A stretch of DNA of 64,000 nucleotides from Oricola sp. Lineage in GTDB: Bacteria > Pseudomonadota > Alphaproteobacteria > Rhizobiales > Rhizobiaceae. This document shows positions 1 to 8,646 of the stretch, in pieces. Both the position numbers and the translations under genes were made by a program. The stretch lies in assembly GCF_022763245.1 (NCBI RefSeq), contig NZ_JALEGV010000008.1, forward strand, positions 1-64,000, in the 5' to 3' direction. Position 1 is the first letter of the stretch. Each line of letters starts with the position of its first letter. The notes beneath the pieces were generated by a model. It was not told the origin of the DNA. It worked only from the letters and a program-made list of their open reading frames with translations, and ran no database searches.

Positions 1-1
1 C

Positions 2-604
2 CCCGGCCAGCCCGCGCCGATGCAACCGACGCCCGCCGCGCCGAGCCAGGGCCAATCCGGCCAGATCCAGCCCATGCAGCCGCCGCAGCCGATGCAGCCG
101 CCTGCCCAGGGCACGCAGGCCGGTGCGGGAGACGTCTTCGGCGTCGCGCCCGGCGAGGTCCACACGCCGCCGAACGCGAATGGCGAGCTCTGGTTCACGG
201 CCACCTACACGCAGGGGCTCGATGTGACGCGGTCGCTCACCTACGGCATCCCCGAAACGGACGCCATCGCCGCCGTGGCCAGCTGCAATCCGTCGCTCAG
301 CCGCAACTTCCAGCTCAACCTGCTGCTCGCCGCACCCGCCGGCGCCGCGCTGGGTCAGGACGTCGTGGTCAATCTCGTCTTCGACGGACAGGCGGCCACG
401 CGCCTGGGCAAGGTCGCCGGCCTCTTCGAAGGCAGCGTCGATGTCCAACTGCATCTCGGCGTCGACGATCCGGTCTGGAAGGTGCTGCAGACGGCAACCA
501 CCGTCACCTTCGGCATCGCGGATTCGCCGGTCGTGACGGTGCCGGGCGCCGCCAATGCGGCGGCTTACTTTACCAGCCTATGTGCGCGCTTGGTTGGGCA
601 ATAG
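2..604 (+). CDS. Hypothetical protein with Pro/Gln-rich linker, 5' end cut by window edge
   Basis: The frame is open from the first bases of the window, so the true start lies upstream; about 200 residues are visible. The first ~40 residues are a low-complexity Pro/Gln/Ala linker with MQPPQP-like repeats. A ~155-residue globular part follows, rich in beta-type alternation, with two cysteines (in ASCNPS and in TSLCARL near the end) that could form one disulfide. No family was recognised. It is co-oriented with the aerolysin-like gene 200 bp downstream and has the look of an exported protein, as do both following genes, but the signal peptide would be outside the window. Confidence 0.7.
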   Translation, partial: PGQPAPMQPTPAAPSQGQSGQIQPMQPPQPMQPPAQGTQAGAGDVFGVAPGEVHTPPNANGELWFTATYTQGLDVTRSLTYGIPETDAIAAVASCNPSLSRNFQLNLLLAAPAGAALGQDVVVNLVFDGQAATRLGKVAGLFEGSVDVQLHLGVDDPVWKVLQTATTVTFGIADSPVVTVPGAANAAAYFTSLCARLVGQ

Positions 605-809
605 AAGGGATTTTCTCGCAGGGGCGCCGGCCGGACGAGCCTGTCCGCGGCGCGTCGTGCTGACCGGGACGACGTCGGGACGGGTCGTCTTGTGAGGCTG
701 GACAGAAAGGAGCCGAACGAAAGGCAACAGGCAGAACGACCGGCGATTTCTCCGGTCTCGCAGGGGCAAGCACGATCAAACACGACTTAAATTTGTGAGG
801 ATAGGTCCG

Positions 810-2327
810 ATGATGAAAAGAGATGCGAAACCCGAGACCGGGAAGATGTCCCGAAGTTGGCGTGGTTGCCTCATGGCAGGCCTGCTGCTTGCCGGCGCGG
901 CGACGACCGGACTCGTGTCGGCGACGGACGGGGCGCAGGCGCAGTCGATCGTCAATTACTGCGTCATGGCCAAGACCGGCGACGTCACCCGTGGCGGAAC
1001 CGACAACACGTTCGACATCACGCTCTACGGCCGAACCGGTAAGTCGCGTCCCTACCGCCTGCAGGGTGATTCCGAGCGAAACGAATACGAACCCACGCCG
1101 ATCGCGACATCCGATATCGGCGTCATCACCCGCATCGCGATCGACGGCACGTCCGGCCTCGCCGATGACTGGTATGTCGCGTTCGTGCGCGTCTACCGGG
1201 ATGCGACCTGCGACAACGTCACCGTCGCCGACGGCTGGTCCGAATTCATCATCAATGACTGGGTCGAGGGCGGAGGCGACGTGAAATACGCCAACGCGAC
1301 GAAGATCGTCGAGCCGCGCGTCGAGCTGCTGCCGTCGGGCGAGGTCAGCTACAACCCGGAATATCTGACCATCGTCAACTACGCCGACGTCCGCGGCCCC
1401 ACCCAGCAGACCGTGATGAACTTCCAGGAAACCTGGTCCACCGTGAAGGAGGTTCAGGTCTCCAAGGAGGACGTGCAGAGCGTCGGCATGGGCGCTTCCG
1501 TCACCTGGGAAAGCCCGGAAACGGTCGCTGGCACGTTCGGCGCCGAAGTGTCGACCTCCTGGGAGAACATCGTCGCGAAGGCGCGCAGCGAATCCACCCA
1601 GAACATGAGCGAGTCGACTTATGACTGGAGCTACACCGCGCCCGGCAACACCTTCGTCTTCCGCAAGACGACCTTCGAGGTCCCCTATCGCGACGAACTG
1701 ATCAAGGCGTCTGACGGAAGCCGGCAGTTCCTGGTCCGCAAGATCGGCGGCCGGATCACGCCCGTCTCCAATGCCGGGTCGTTTCTGGAAATCCCGCTGA
1801 GGCGGGGCGAGGAGATCATCCAGGTCGGCACGCAGGAACTGGAAACCGAATGGTTCGCCTATCTGCGCCAGCAGGATGCGAACCAGCTGCGCACCAGCTA
1901 CCTGCCCTACTGGAAGAGCCAGGGCTGGGTTGTCGAAGGCGCCGGCGGCGGCCGCTTCGGCGTGGTCGCTCCGGCCGCACCGTCGGCGCCCGCCGCACCG
2001 GCGCAGCCGAACGCGCCCATGACGGCCGCCTGCCGGGACTCCGTCGATGGCAAGGTCGCCTACGACTACAACGGCAACAATGTCTGGAACCCGGCCAACA
2101 TCGACGCGCTCTGCGGCGCGAGCCCCAATGTCGAACCCGTCACCTGCTTCCAGCAGGTCATGTTCGGCGGCGTCGACTGGGGTGGCGGCACGCAGTGGGC
2201 CTGGGCCAATGCGCTCAACCTGTGTGCCGGAACGTCAAACGCCGCCGGACGCGTCAACTGCTTCAAGCAGAATGTCGGCGCCCAGGGTTGGGCCGAGGCG
2301 ATCAACAACTGTTCTCGCCAGCCCTGA
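810..2327 (+). CDS. Secreted PLAT + aerolysin-like pore-forming protein with C-terminal Cys-rich module
   Basis: 505 residues from ATG 810, chosen because GAGG lies 9 nt upstream; an in-frame GTG at 795 is the alternative. Residues 1-45 form a signal peptide (GCLMAGLLLAGAATTGLV core, AQA-type cleavage). Residues ~47-155 match the PLAT/LH2 pattern (TGD, GGTDNTFDITLYG, later DDWYVAFVRV), a lipid- or protein-binding beta-sandwich. Residues ~190-320 have the Ser/Thr-alternating strands and FGAEVS, DWSYTAPG and FEVPYRD segments typical of aerolysin/ETX-MTX2 pore formers. After a Pro/Ala linker (~386-403), residues ~408-501 hold a cysteine-rich module with two copies of a W..AN...LC..CF unit. Domain calls rest on reading by eye; the inferred role is a secreted membrane-active protein. 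Confidence 0.6.
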   Translation: MMKRDAKPETGKMSRSWRGCLMAGLLLAGAATTGLVSATDGAQAQSIVNYCVMAKTGDVTRGGTDNTFDITLYGRTGKSRPYRLQGDSERNEYEPTPIATSDIGVITRIAIDGTSGLADDWYVAFVRVYRDATCDNVTVADGWSEFIINDWVEGGGDVKYANATKIVEPRVELLPSGEVSYNPEYLTIVNYADVRGPTQQTVMNFQETWSTVKEVQVSKEDVQSVGMGASVTWESPETVAGTFGAEVSTSWENIVAKARSESTQNMSESTYDWSYTAPGNTFVFRKTTFEVPYRDELIKASDGSRQFLVRKIGGRITPVSNAGSFLEIPLRRGEEIIQVGTQELETEWFAYLRQQDANQLRTSYLPYWKSQGWVVEGAGGGRFGVVAPAAPSAPAAPAQPNAPMTAACRDSVDGKVAYDYNGNNVWNPANIDALCGASPNVEPVTCFQQVMFGGVDWGGGTQWAWANALNLCAGTSNAAGRVNCFKQNVGAQGWAEAINNCSRQP

Positions 2328-2397
2328 CGACAAGGGGCGCCGTCGGTTCGACGGCGCCTGCCTTCGTCGCCGATCGCGATCGGCCGTGACCGAAAAG

Positions 2398-2430
2398 AGA
2401 CCCGAGCCCTTCACGCGCTCGGGTCTTTTT
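2398..2430 (+). terminator. Rho-independent terminator after the aerolysin-like gene
   Basis: A perfect 10-bp stem (AGACCCGAGC at 2398-2407 with GCTCGGGTCT at 2417-2426) and 9-nt loop are followed by a T-run. It ends the plus-strand unit 70 bp after the stop at 2327. Confidence 0.9.
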
Positions 2431-2515
2431 CATTGATCAAGCTCGCAAGACATTCCCCGGGTGCGTCAGTCTCGCCGCGGCCGCGGCCGCTGAACAGCAG
2501 TGCGCGAGATCTGCC

Positions 2516-3337
2516 TCAGTTCCCGAAAAGGTAGGGGTTTTCGAGCGGCAGGGGTTGGCAGAACGGCTGCCGGTTGATCTGTTTCAAGGCCGCGCACGCC
2601 ACGTGAGACGGGCATGGCTTGATCCATCCCTTGGCTCCGTAAACCTCGTATTTGTAGCAGCCCTCGAACAGCCAGTAGCGGACACTCTCCTGGTTCAAGG
2701 CGAGCGCGTTCACGGCATCGTTGCACAGCCCGTACGAACCGGGATGACGCACATAGAGATCGTTGCATATCTCCGCGACCTGCATGTTGGTGCCCTTCTT
2801 GATCCGCTCCATCACGTAGATGCAGGTGTGACACGGCCCGAATTCCGAAGCGCTGGCGCCCGCCTGCGGCGAACTCTGATTGTCGTACGGGCTGGCCCCG
2901 GGGTTGTTGTTCTGCGTCTGCGCCGTCTGCGGAGGCGCGGGCGGCGTTGGCGCAGGTGCAGGTGCAGGAGGCGTGGGCGCAGGCGGAGTTGGAGCGGGCG
3001 GGTTCGGCGCTGGCGGCGTCTGCTGTTGGGCGACTTCGGTGCCGACGCCCTTGCAATCTTCCAGCGCCTGCATCCATTCGCCGTGCTGCGCGATGCCCGC
3101 CTGGAAACAGCTGATCCGCGCCTGGACCTGCTTCACGCCCTGACAGAGGTTTCGGATATTCTGCGGGTTCCAGATGACCGCGCCGGACCGGTTCCAGGCG
3201 ACCTTCCCGTCGATCGCATAGAAACACTGCTCCTCCTCGGCCGTCTGCGCGGCCGCGGTCAAGATGAGCGAACAAAGGCAAAGCTGCGTCACGAGAGCGG
3301 CAAGAACGCCTGCTCCCAAATATTCCCGAACAGACAT
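2516..3337 (-). CDS. Secreted Cys-rich protein: shared W/C module, Pro-rich linker, saposin-like domain
   Basis: 273 residues from ATG 3337. The open frame extends 39 codons further upstream, but the signal peptide (VLAALVTQLCLCSLILTAAA, residues ~11-30) fixes this start. Residues 38-95 carry IDGKVAW, WNPQNIRNLC, SCFQ and a W..AL..C ending, the same unit found twice at the C-terminus of the convergent aerolysin-like protein. Residues ~107-137 are a repetitive PAPTPP linker. Residues ~169-260 start with CHTC and contain five further cysteines in helix-like sequence, a pattern recalling saposin-like lipid-binding domains, although the spacing is not canonical. The function is unknown; a secreted partner of the neighbouring toxin-like protein is inferred. 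Confidence 0.7.
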   Translation of the reverse strand: MSVREYLGAGVLAALVTQLCLCSLILTAAAQTAEEEQCFYAIDGKVAWNRSGAVIWNPQNIRNLCQGVKQVQARISCFQAGIAQHGEWMQALEDCKGVGTEVAQQQTPPAPNPPAPTPPAPTPPAPAPAPTPPAPPQTAQTQNNNPGASPYDNQSSPQAGASASEFGPCHTCIYVMERIKKGTNMQVAEICNDLYVRHPGSYGLCNDAVNALALNQESVRYWLFEGCYKYEVYGAKGWIKPCPSHVACAALKQINRQPFCQPLPLENPYLFGN

Positions 3338-3531
3338 GCCGGCCCACCCCCGATGAAATCCCCAGACCGCGATCACTGTTGGAGGGTTACGTTGGGTTGT
3401 CAAGGAATACGCAAAGTCGATCGCGCCCCTGTCCTTTGAGCTTCCCAGGCACAAATCGGCCGGCCGGCCTGCTTCATCTGTTCAACGGGGCTTGCGACCA
3501 GTCCCCGTTCAGGAAGGCGCGCCGCCGGATG

Positions 3532-5058
3532 TTACCGCTCATGCGCCCAGGTGACGGGCATGTCGGCCCGTTCCGGCTCGAGCAGGACCACGACGACCCC
3601 GTCTTGGACGAAGACGGAACTCGGGTCCGGCCAGGGCTTGCGCCCTTCCAGTCCGGCCCGCGCCGCCTGCAGCTCCTTCGGTGTTGGCGCGACGAACGCC
3701 TCGCGCCCGAGGAAGAAGTTCAGGATCTCGACCTGCCGGTACTCGACGAACATCTCGGAAGCGATATGCGGCCTGAAATATTCGTTCGGGAACTGCCGAT
3801 AGCGGCCCCCGCCGCTGCGAGGCATGTGGCCGAACACCGCGATCGGCATAATCTCGTCGGACAACAGCGGCTCGACCCGGGCGACGATGCGATTGACGCG
3901 GTTGACGTCGTAGATGCTCTTCAAGGCCGCTGCGTTGTTCTCCTGCGCCCCCACCAGCGCGAAGAAATACGTCATCAGCGCGAGCGAAATCGCCACCGGA
4001 ATGCGCAGCACGGACGACTTCAGGAGCAAGATCCCCGCAAAGAAGAGCACGTAATAGGCCTGGGGCGTGTTGACCCGCCCGGCGGCCGTCCAGGTGTTGT
4101 CGTTCAGCACGCTCGACAGGAAGACGAGCGGCGGCAGCACCGCCAGCACGAGGACGACAAGGCCCGCCATGGCGGCGCCGTTCCGGACAGCCGCAGCAGG
4201 GACGAAGAGCGCGCCAGCGATCACCAGAACCCCGGGCAGCCACGCCAGCGCCGCCGGCATGTAGTCCACGTGAACGGTCAGCGCCGCATAGAGCCTCGGA
4301 TAGGACATCACCGCCTGCGCCCAGATCTCCGGAAGGCCGTTCACGTCGGTCCGGCCGAGGCTGTCTGCTCCGATCACATGCGCCGACGTCGCCAGGTAAA
4401 ACCCGACACCGAGCAGGAAGGCCGCCGCGGCCTTGGCGACAATCTCGACCATCGAGGCGAACGACCGGTCCTTCTCGCTTGCCGCCAGCAGCACCGAGAA
4501 TGCCAGCAGCAGCGCCACCAGGGCGATCTTCGGCTGGTAGGCGGCCAGACCGAGCATGAACAGCAGTCCGGCCACGACGACCGGCATCACCCGCCCGCTG
4601 CGGCGCAGGACGACGACGCCCAGGAGCGCCATCGTGTCGCCGGCCGTGAAATGGATGTGGTCGCCCGTGAACGAATAATAATCGAGGAAGGCCGGATGCA
4701 GGCACAGGAAGGCGGTGACCAGGAACGTGTCGCGGCGGCTCTTGATGCCCAGCAAATGCGCGAAGACGATGCCGTTTGCCGCCTGGATGGCCGCCCCCAG
4801 CAGCATCGCGAGAGGTTGGATGCCGGCGCCGCCGAACACGCGGATCAGGATGTCGGCGAACCACCGCCCCTCGAACGTCGTCTTCACCGAGGGATAGTCG
4901 TAGATCCAGGCGTTCGGCAGCGTGTGGTTGGCGAACAGCACGTCGGTGACGAAGTAGCTGTAGATGACGAGCGTCAGCAGATAGCAGGCAAGGAAAACGG
5001 CCCGGTCGCGCACCCAGATGCCACGGATAGCTTCGAAGTCCGGGAAGCGAGAATTCAT
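3532..5058 (-). CDS. GtrII-family integral membrane glucosyltransferase-like protein
   Basis: 508 residues from ATG 5058, with an AAAAGG Shine-Dalgarno; the frame is open far upstream, but only by antisense compositional bias. There are about ten hydrophobic segments, a periplasmic-type C-terminal ~120 residues, and the early motif FEGRWFADI after a DYPSVKTT segment, typical of the GtrII/GtrC family (PF14264) that transfers glucose from a polyprenyl carrier to surface polysaccharide. No gtrA flippase or gtrB glucosyl-polyprenol synthase lies next to it. The substrate cannot be told from sequence. It is divergent from the MFS exporter gene. Confidence 0.75.
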   Translation of the reverse strand: MNSRFPDFEAIRGIWVRDRAVFLACYLLTLVIYSYFVTDVLFANHTLPNAWIYDYPSVKTTFEGRWFADILIRVFGGAGIQPLAMLLGAAIQAANGIVFAHLLGIKSRRDTFLVTAFLCLHPAFLDYYSFTGDHIHFTAGDTMALLGVVVLRRSGRVMPVVVAGLLFMLGLAAYQPKIALVALLLAFSVLLAASEKDRSFASMVEIVAKAAAAFLLGVGFYLATSAHVIGADSLGRTDVNGLPEIWAQAVMSYPRLYAALTVHVDYMPAALAWLPGVLVIAGALFVPAAAVRNGAAMAGLVVLVLAVLPPLVFLSSVLNDNTWTAAGRVNTPQAYYVLFFAGILLLKSSVLRIPVAISLALMTYFFALVGAQENNAAALKSIYDVNRVNRIVARVEPLLSDEIMPIAVFGHMPRSGGGRYRQFPNEYFRPHIASEMFVEYRQVEILNFFLGREAFVAPTPKELQAARAGLEGRKPWPDPSSVFVQDGVVVVLLEPERADMPVTWAHER

Positions 5059-5337
5059 GAAGCGGCCTTTTGTGGCGAGCAAGTCATGGCGCGGGGCCAG
5101 CCTGCCGTCGTCGGTTGGGCAGTCCGGAATACCTTCGATGTGAACGAAACCGATACTTGCTCGCCTTGCGAATGTCACGCCTCGGCCGCCGGGCGCGGCG
5201 TCGTTTCCGTTCGGACACGCGGGCAGGCGCATCCCGCGACAGCCGGCATCGCGCCGCGTAAATTCCCCTGTGCTTTCCGTCCATTTGGCGTAGAACGAGT
5301 GTCGGCCTGACTCGACGGGCCTCAGGAGGAGGACACC

Positions 5338-6963
5338 ATGCCGAAGGCGGATTCCCTCACGGGAGTGCTCCGCAACCAGACGTTCCGCATGCTCTGGACG
5401 GCGACCCTGGCGTCGAATTTCGGCACGCTGGTCCAGTCGGTCGGCGCCGCCTGGATGATGACGGAACTCACCGCCTCGGAAAGCATGGTCGCCCTGGTAC
5501 AGACCTCGGTGACGCTGCCGATCATGGTCTTCTCGCTGATCGCCGGCGTCTTCGCCGACAATTTCGACCGCCGCACCGTGATGCTCGTCGCCCAGGGCTT
5601 CATGTTCCTCGTCTCGATCGTGCTCACTTTCCTCGCCTTCGAGACGCTCCTGTCGCCCTGGCTGCTGCTCGGCCTGACCTTCCTGCTCGGCTGCGGCACC
5701 GCGCTTCACAACCCGTCCTGGCAGGCCTCCGTCGGCGACATCGTCAGCCGCGAGGAGGTGCCGGCCGCCGTCTCGCTGAACGGCATGGGCTTCAACGCCA
5801 TGCGCAGCGTCGGGCCGGCCATCGGCGGCGCCATCGTCGCCATCGCCGGCGCGGCCGCCGCCTTCGCCGTCAACATGGCGAGCTACGTCGCCATCATCGC
5901 CGCGCTCTATCGCTGGCAGCCGGCGCAGACGCCGCGAAACCTGCCGCGCGAGCCCTTCGGCATCGCCTTCCAGGCGGGCCTGCGCTACGTCGCCATGTCG
6001 CCGAACCTCGCCAAGGTGATCATGCGCGGCTTCATCTTCGGCGTCGCCGCCGTCGCCCTGCAGGCGCTGCTTCCGATCGTCGTGCGCGACAACCTCCAGG
6101 GCAACGCCTTCGTCTTCGGCACCCTGCTCGGCTGTTTCGGCATCGGCGCGGTCGTCGGCGCCTTCGCCAACGCCGAGTTGCGCGCCCGCCTCCACAACGA
6201 GACCATCACCCGCATCGGCTTCCTCGGCTTCGCGGTGAGCAGCTTCATCCTGGCGGTCAGCCCCTGGGCGGTCCTGTCGGCGGCCGCGCTCGTGCTGGCG
6301 GGCGTCTGCTGGATCGTCACCCTGTCGCTCTTCAACGTCACCATGCAGATGTCGACGCCGCGCTGGGTCGTCGGGCGCACGCTGGCGCTCTACCAGACCG
6401 GCATCTTCGGCGGCATGGCGGCGGGAAGCTGGCTGTGGGGCGCCATGTCGGAATCGATCGGCACGAACGGCGCGCTCACCGGCGCCGCACTCACCCTGCT
6501 CTTGGGCGCCGCCATCGGCCTGCGCCTGCCGCTGCCCGATTTCGCCCAGCTCAATCTCGATCCGCTCAACCGCTTCGCCGCGCCGCCGCTGCGCCTCGAC
6601 CTCACCCAGCGAAGCGGCCCGATCATGATCATGGTCGATTACGAGGTCGCCCAGAAGGACGTGCAGGAGTTCCTCGGACTGATGACGCTGCGCCGCCGCA
6701 TCCGCATCCGCGACGGCGCCCAGCAATGGACGCTGCTGCGCGATCTGGAAAACCCGGACGTCTGGACCGAGACCTATCACGTGCCGACATGGGTCGAGTA
6801 CATCCGCCACAACCAGCGCCGCACCAAGTCCGACGCCGAGGTGACGGAACGGCTTCTGGCGCTGCACAAGGGCCCGACGCCGTTGCGCGTGCATCGCATG
6901 ATCGAACGCCAGACCGTCACCCCGCATGACGACATGCCGCGCGTCGCCGACGAACCCGATTGA
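5338..6963 (+). CDS. MFS transporter (EntS-like MFS_3) with C-terminal ABM-like domain
   Basis: 541 residues with a strong AGGAGG Shine-Dalgarno just before ATG 5338. Residues ~1-405 form a 12-helix major facilitator of the MFS_3/EntS exporter group (ADNFDRRTVM loop between TM2 and TM3; LGCGTALHNPSWQ in the TM4-5 region). Residues ~415-520 are a soluble alpha/beta domain starting IMIMVDYEV, resembling antibiotic-biosynthesis-monooxygenase-like ferredoxin folds often fused to this MFS group. It probably exports a small molecule (siderophore- or drug-like); the substrate is unknown. The MscS gene follows 105 bp downstream in the same direction. Confidence 0.88.
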   Translation: MPKADSLTGVLRNQTFRMLWTATLASNFGTLVQSVGAAWMMTELTASESMVALVQTSVTLPIMVFSLIAGVFADNFDRRTVMLVAQGFMFLVSIVLTFLAFETLLSPWLLLGLTFLLGCGTALHNPSWQASVGDIVSREEVPAAVSLNGMGFNAMRSVGPAIGGAIVAIAGAAAAFAVNMASYVAIIAALYRWQPAQTPRNLPREPFGIAFQAGLRYVAMSPNLAKVIMRGFIFGVAAVALQALLPIVVRDNLQGNAFVFGTLLGCFGIGAVVGAFANAELRARLHNETITRIGFLGFAVSSFILAVSPWAVLSAAALVLAGVCWIVTLSLFNVTMQMSTPRWVVGRTLALYQTGIFGGMAAGSWLWGAMSESIGTNGALTGAALTLLLGAAIGLRLPLPDFAQLNLDPLNRFAAPPLRLDLTQRSGPIMIMVDYEVAQKDVQEFLGLMTLRRRIRIRDGAQQWTLLRDLENPDVWTETYHVPTWVEYIRHNQRRTKSDAEVTERLLALHKGPTPLRVHRMIERQTVTPHDDMPRVADEPD

Positions 6964-7068
6964 TCGCCGCCGATCCCGGCCGAACCCCGGTTTCCGGCCG
7001 CCCTCCGATGCAACGACGCCAGGAAAACGGGCTTGCCTCCGGCGGCGTTCTGGTGTGTGAGTGCACTC

Positions 7069-8574
7069 ATGACGGGCCTCCTTGTGCGTGCCGCCATATT
7101 CGTCGTCGTGGCGCTTGCGGCTTTGAACGAAAACCGGATCTCCTCCGCCCTCTTCGCGGAGACGTCGCAGGGCACCGCGGCGGCATTCGCGCTCATCCTT
7201 CAAAGCCTTGTCTGGATCGCCGGGGCGTTCCTGGTCATCTCGGCGCTGGAGAAGTTCTTCTGGAACGGCGTCGTCGCTCGCCTGGCGCGCCATCCCGTGC
7301 CGCAGCTTCTCAAGACCACCGTCGCGCTGATCATCCTGGTCATCGCCGTGACCTGCGTGATCTCCTTCGTCTTCCAGAAGGACGTCACCGCCATCTGGGC
7401 GACGTCGGGCGCGGTCGGCATCGTCCTCGGCCTGGCGCTGCGCAACATGATCCAGGACGTCTTCACCGGCATCGCCCTCAATCTCGACGGCTCGATCCGC
7501 GAGGGCGACTGGATCTCGCTGCATCACAGGGACTTCGCCACCGAGCAATATGGCAAGATGCTCGGCATCGGCTGGCGCGTCTGCCGCGTGCAGCTCGAAA
7601 ACAACAATGTCGTCGTCGTGCCCAACGGCATGCTCGGCATGATGGCGGTCACCAATTTCGCCCATTCCGATCACATCTCCCGCCTGCAGGTGGAAATCGT
7701 GCTCGATTTCGACGTCTCCGCCGACCGCGCGCGCCGGATCCTTCTGGCCGGTGCCCGGGCCGCGGCCTCGGAAAAGGGCATCCTGGAGCAGCCCGCGCCG
7801 ACCGTCCTCGTCGGCGAGCCGGAGGAACGCGGCATCTGCTACCTCGTGCGCTTCTGGGGCAAGGTCGACGAGCGCTCGCCGTCCGCCCTGCGCGACGCGG
7901 TGATGACGCATCTCCTCAAGCAGCTTCATCTGGCCGGCCTGACACCCGCCCTGCCGAAGGAGGACATCTTCCTCGACCGGCGGCCCAAGCGGCAGCTCGA
8001 CCATGACGGCACGGACGACCGGCTGGAGATCCTGTCGCGCATCGAGCTCTTCGCCGGGACGTTGAAGAAGCCCGAGCTCGCCGAAATGGCGCAGAACGCC
8101 CGCATCCGCCAGTACGCGCCGGACGAGGCGCTGGTGCGCCAGGGCGAAGCCGGCAGCTCGCTCTTCGTCGTCGCGGAAGGCGTGCTCGACGTGCATGTCG
8201 AGGGACAAGACCAGAAACCGCTGAAGGTCGGCCACATCAGCGCCGGCGAGATCTTCGGCGAAATGTCGCTTCTGACCGGCGCGCCGCGCTCCGCCACGGT
8301 CTCCGCCTCCACCGGCGTCGTCGCCTACGAGATCACCCATGCGCAGTTCGAGGCGCTTCTGAAGGAGCGGCCCGAGATCGCCGAAGCGATCAGCCGCCTC
8401 GTCGCAAGGCGCCAGGCCGCGACGGCGGGCGCTGCCGCAACCGGCCTGCCGGCCGACATGGAGAAGGAGGAGCGCCTGCTCAAGCAACGCATCCTCGACG
8501 GCATGTCGAAGGTCTTTTCAAGCATTCTCGGCCCGTCGGCCCCGGCGCAGTCCGCCATGGTCCGACAGGCCTGA
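7069..8574 (+). CDS. MscS-family mechanosensitive channel with cyclic nucleotide-binding domain
   Basis: 501 residues from ATG 7069; a TTG at 7033 preceded by AGGAAAA is a credible alternative adding 12 residues. Three or four N-terminal membrane segments lead to the pore helix and MscS beta domain (SGAVGIVLGLALRNMIQDVF; later GDWISL and VVVPNGML). From about residue 320 a Crp/cNMP-binding fold is present (LFVVAEGVLDVHVEG; GEIFGEMSLLTGAPRSATV, the phosphate-binding cassette with its arginine). This is the bCNG architecture, in which nucleotide binding is thought to gate or tune the channel. It sits in the inner membrane with cytoplasmic sensor domains. No cyclase gene is nearby. Confidence 0.88.
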   Translation: MTGLLVRAAIFVVVALAALNENRISSALFAETSQGTAAAFALILQSLVWIAGAFLVISALEKFFWNGVVARLARHPVPQLLKTTVALIILVIAVTCVISFVFQKDVTAIWATSGAVGIVLGLALRNMIQDVFTGIALNLDGSIREGDWISLHHRDFATEQYGKMLGIGWRVCRVQLENNNVVVVPNGMLGMMAVTNFAHSDHISRLQVEIVLDFDVSADRARRILLAGARAAASEKGILEQPAPTVLVGEPEERGICYLVRFWGKVDERSPSALRDAVMTHLLKQLHLAGLTPALPKEDIFLDRRPKRQLDHDGTDDRLEILSRIELFAGTLKKPELAEMAQNARIRQYAPDEALVRQGEAGSSLFVVAEGVLDVHVEGQDQKPLKVGHISAGEIFGEMSLLTGAPRSATVSASTGVVAYEITHAQFEALLKERPEIAEAISRLVARRQAATAGAAATGLPADMEKEERLLKQRILDGMSKVFSSILGPSAPAQSAMVRQA

Positions 8575-8646
8575 CCGCCCGCCCCGATTTCGCCGCGGAC
8601 GCGGCGCAAGGCGACCACAAGCAGCATTCCGAGGACGAGCCGACCC

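Noticed and set aside
3379-5310. Plus-strand frame of 643 codons opposite the GtrII gene
   Set aside because: Arg/His/Gln/Asp-rich antisense translation with no domain; the membrane protein on the other strand is clearly real.
3532-8487. Very long minus-strand open frame (over 1,600 codons)
   Set aside because: Only its last 508 codons (GtrII protein) look like protein; the rest is antisense to the MFS and MscS genes and is open because of GC-rich third positions.
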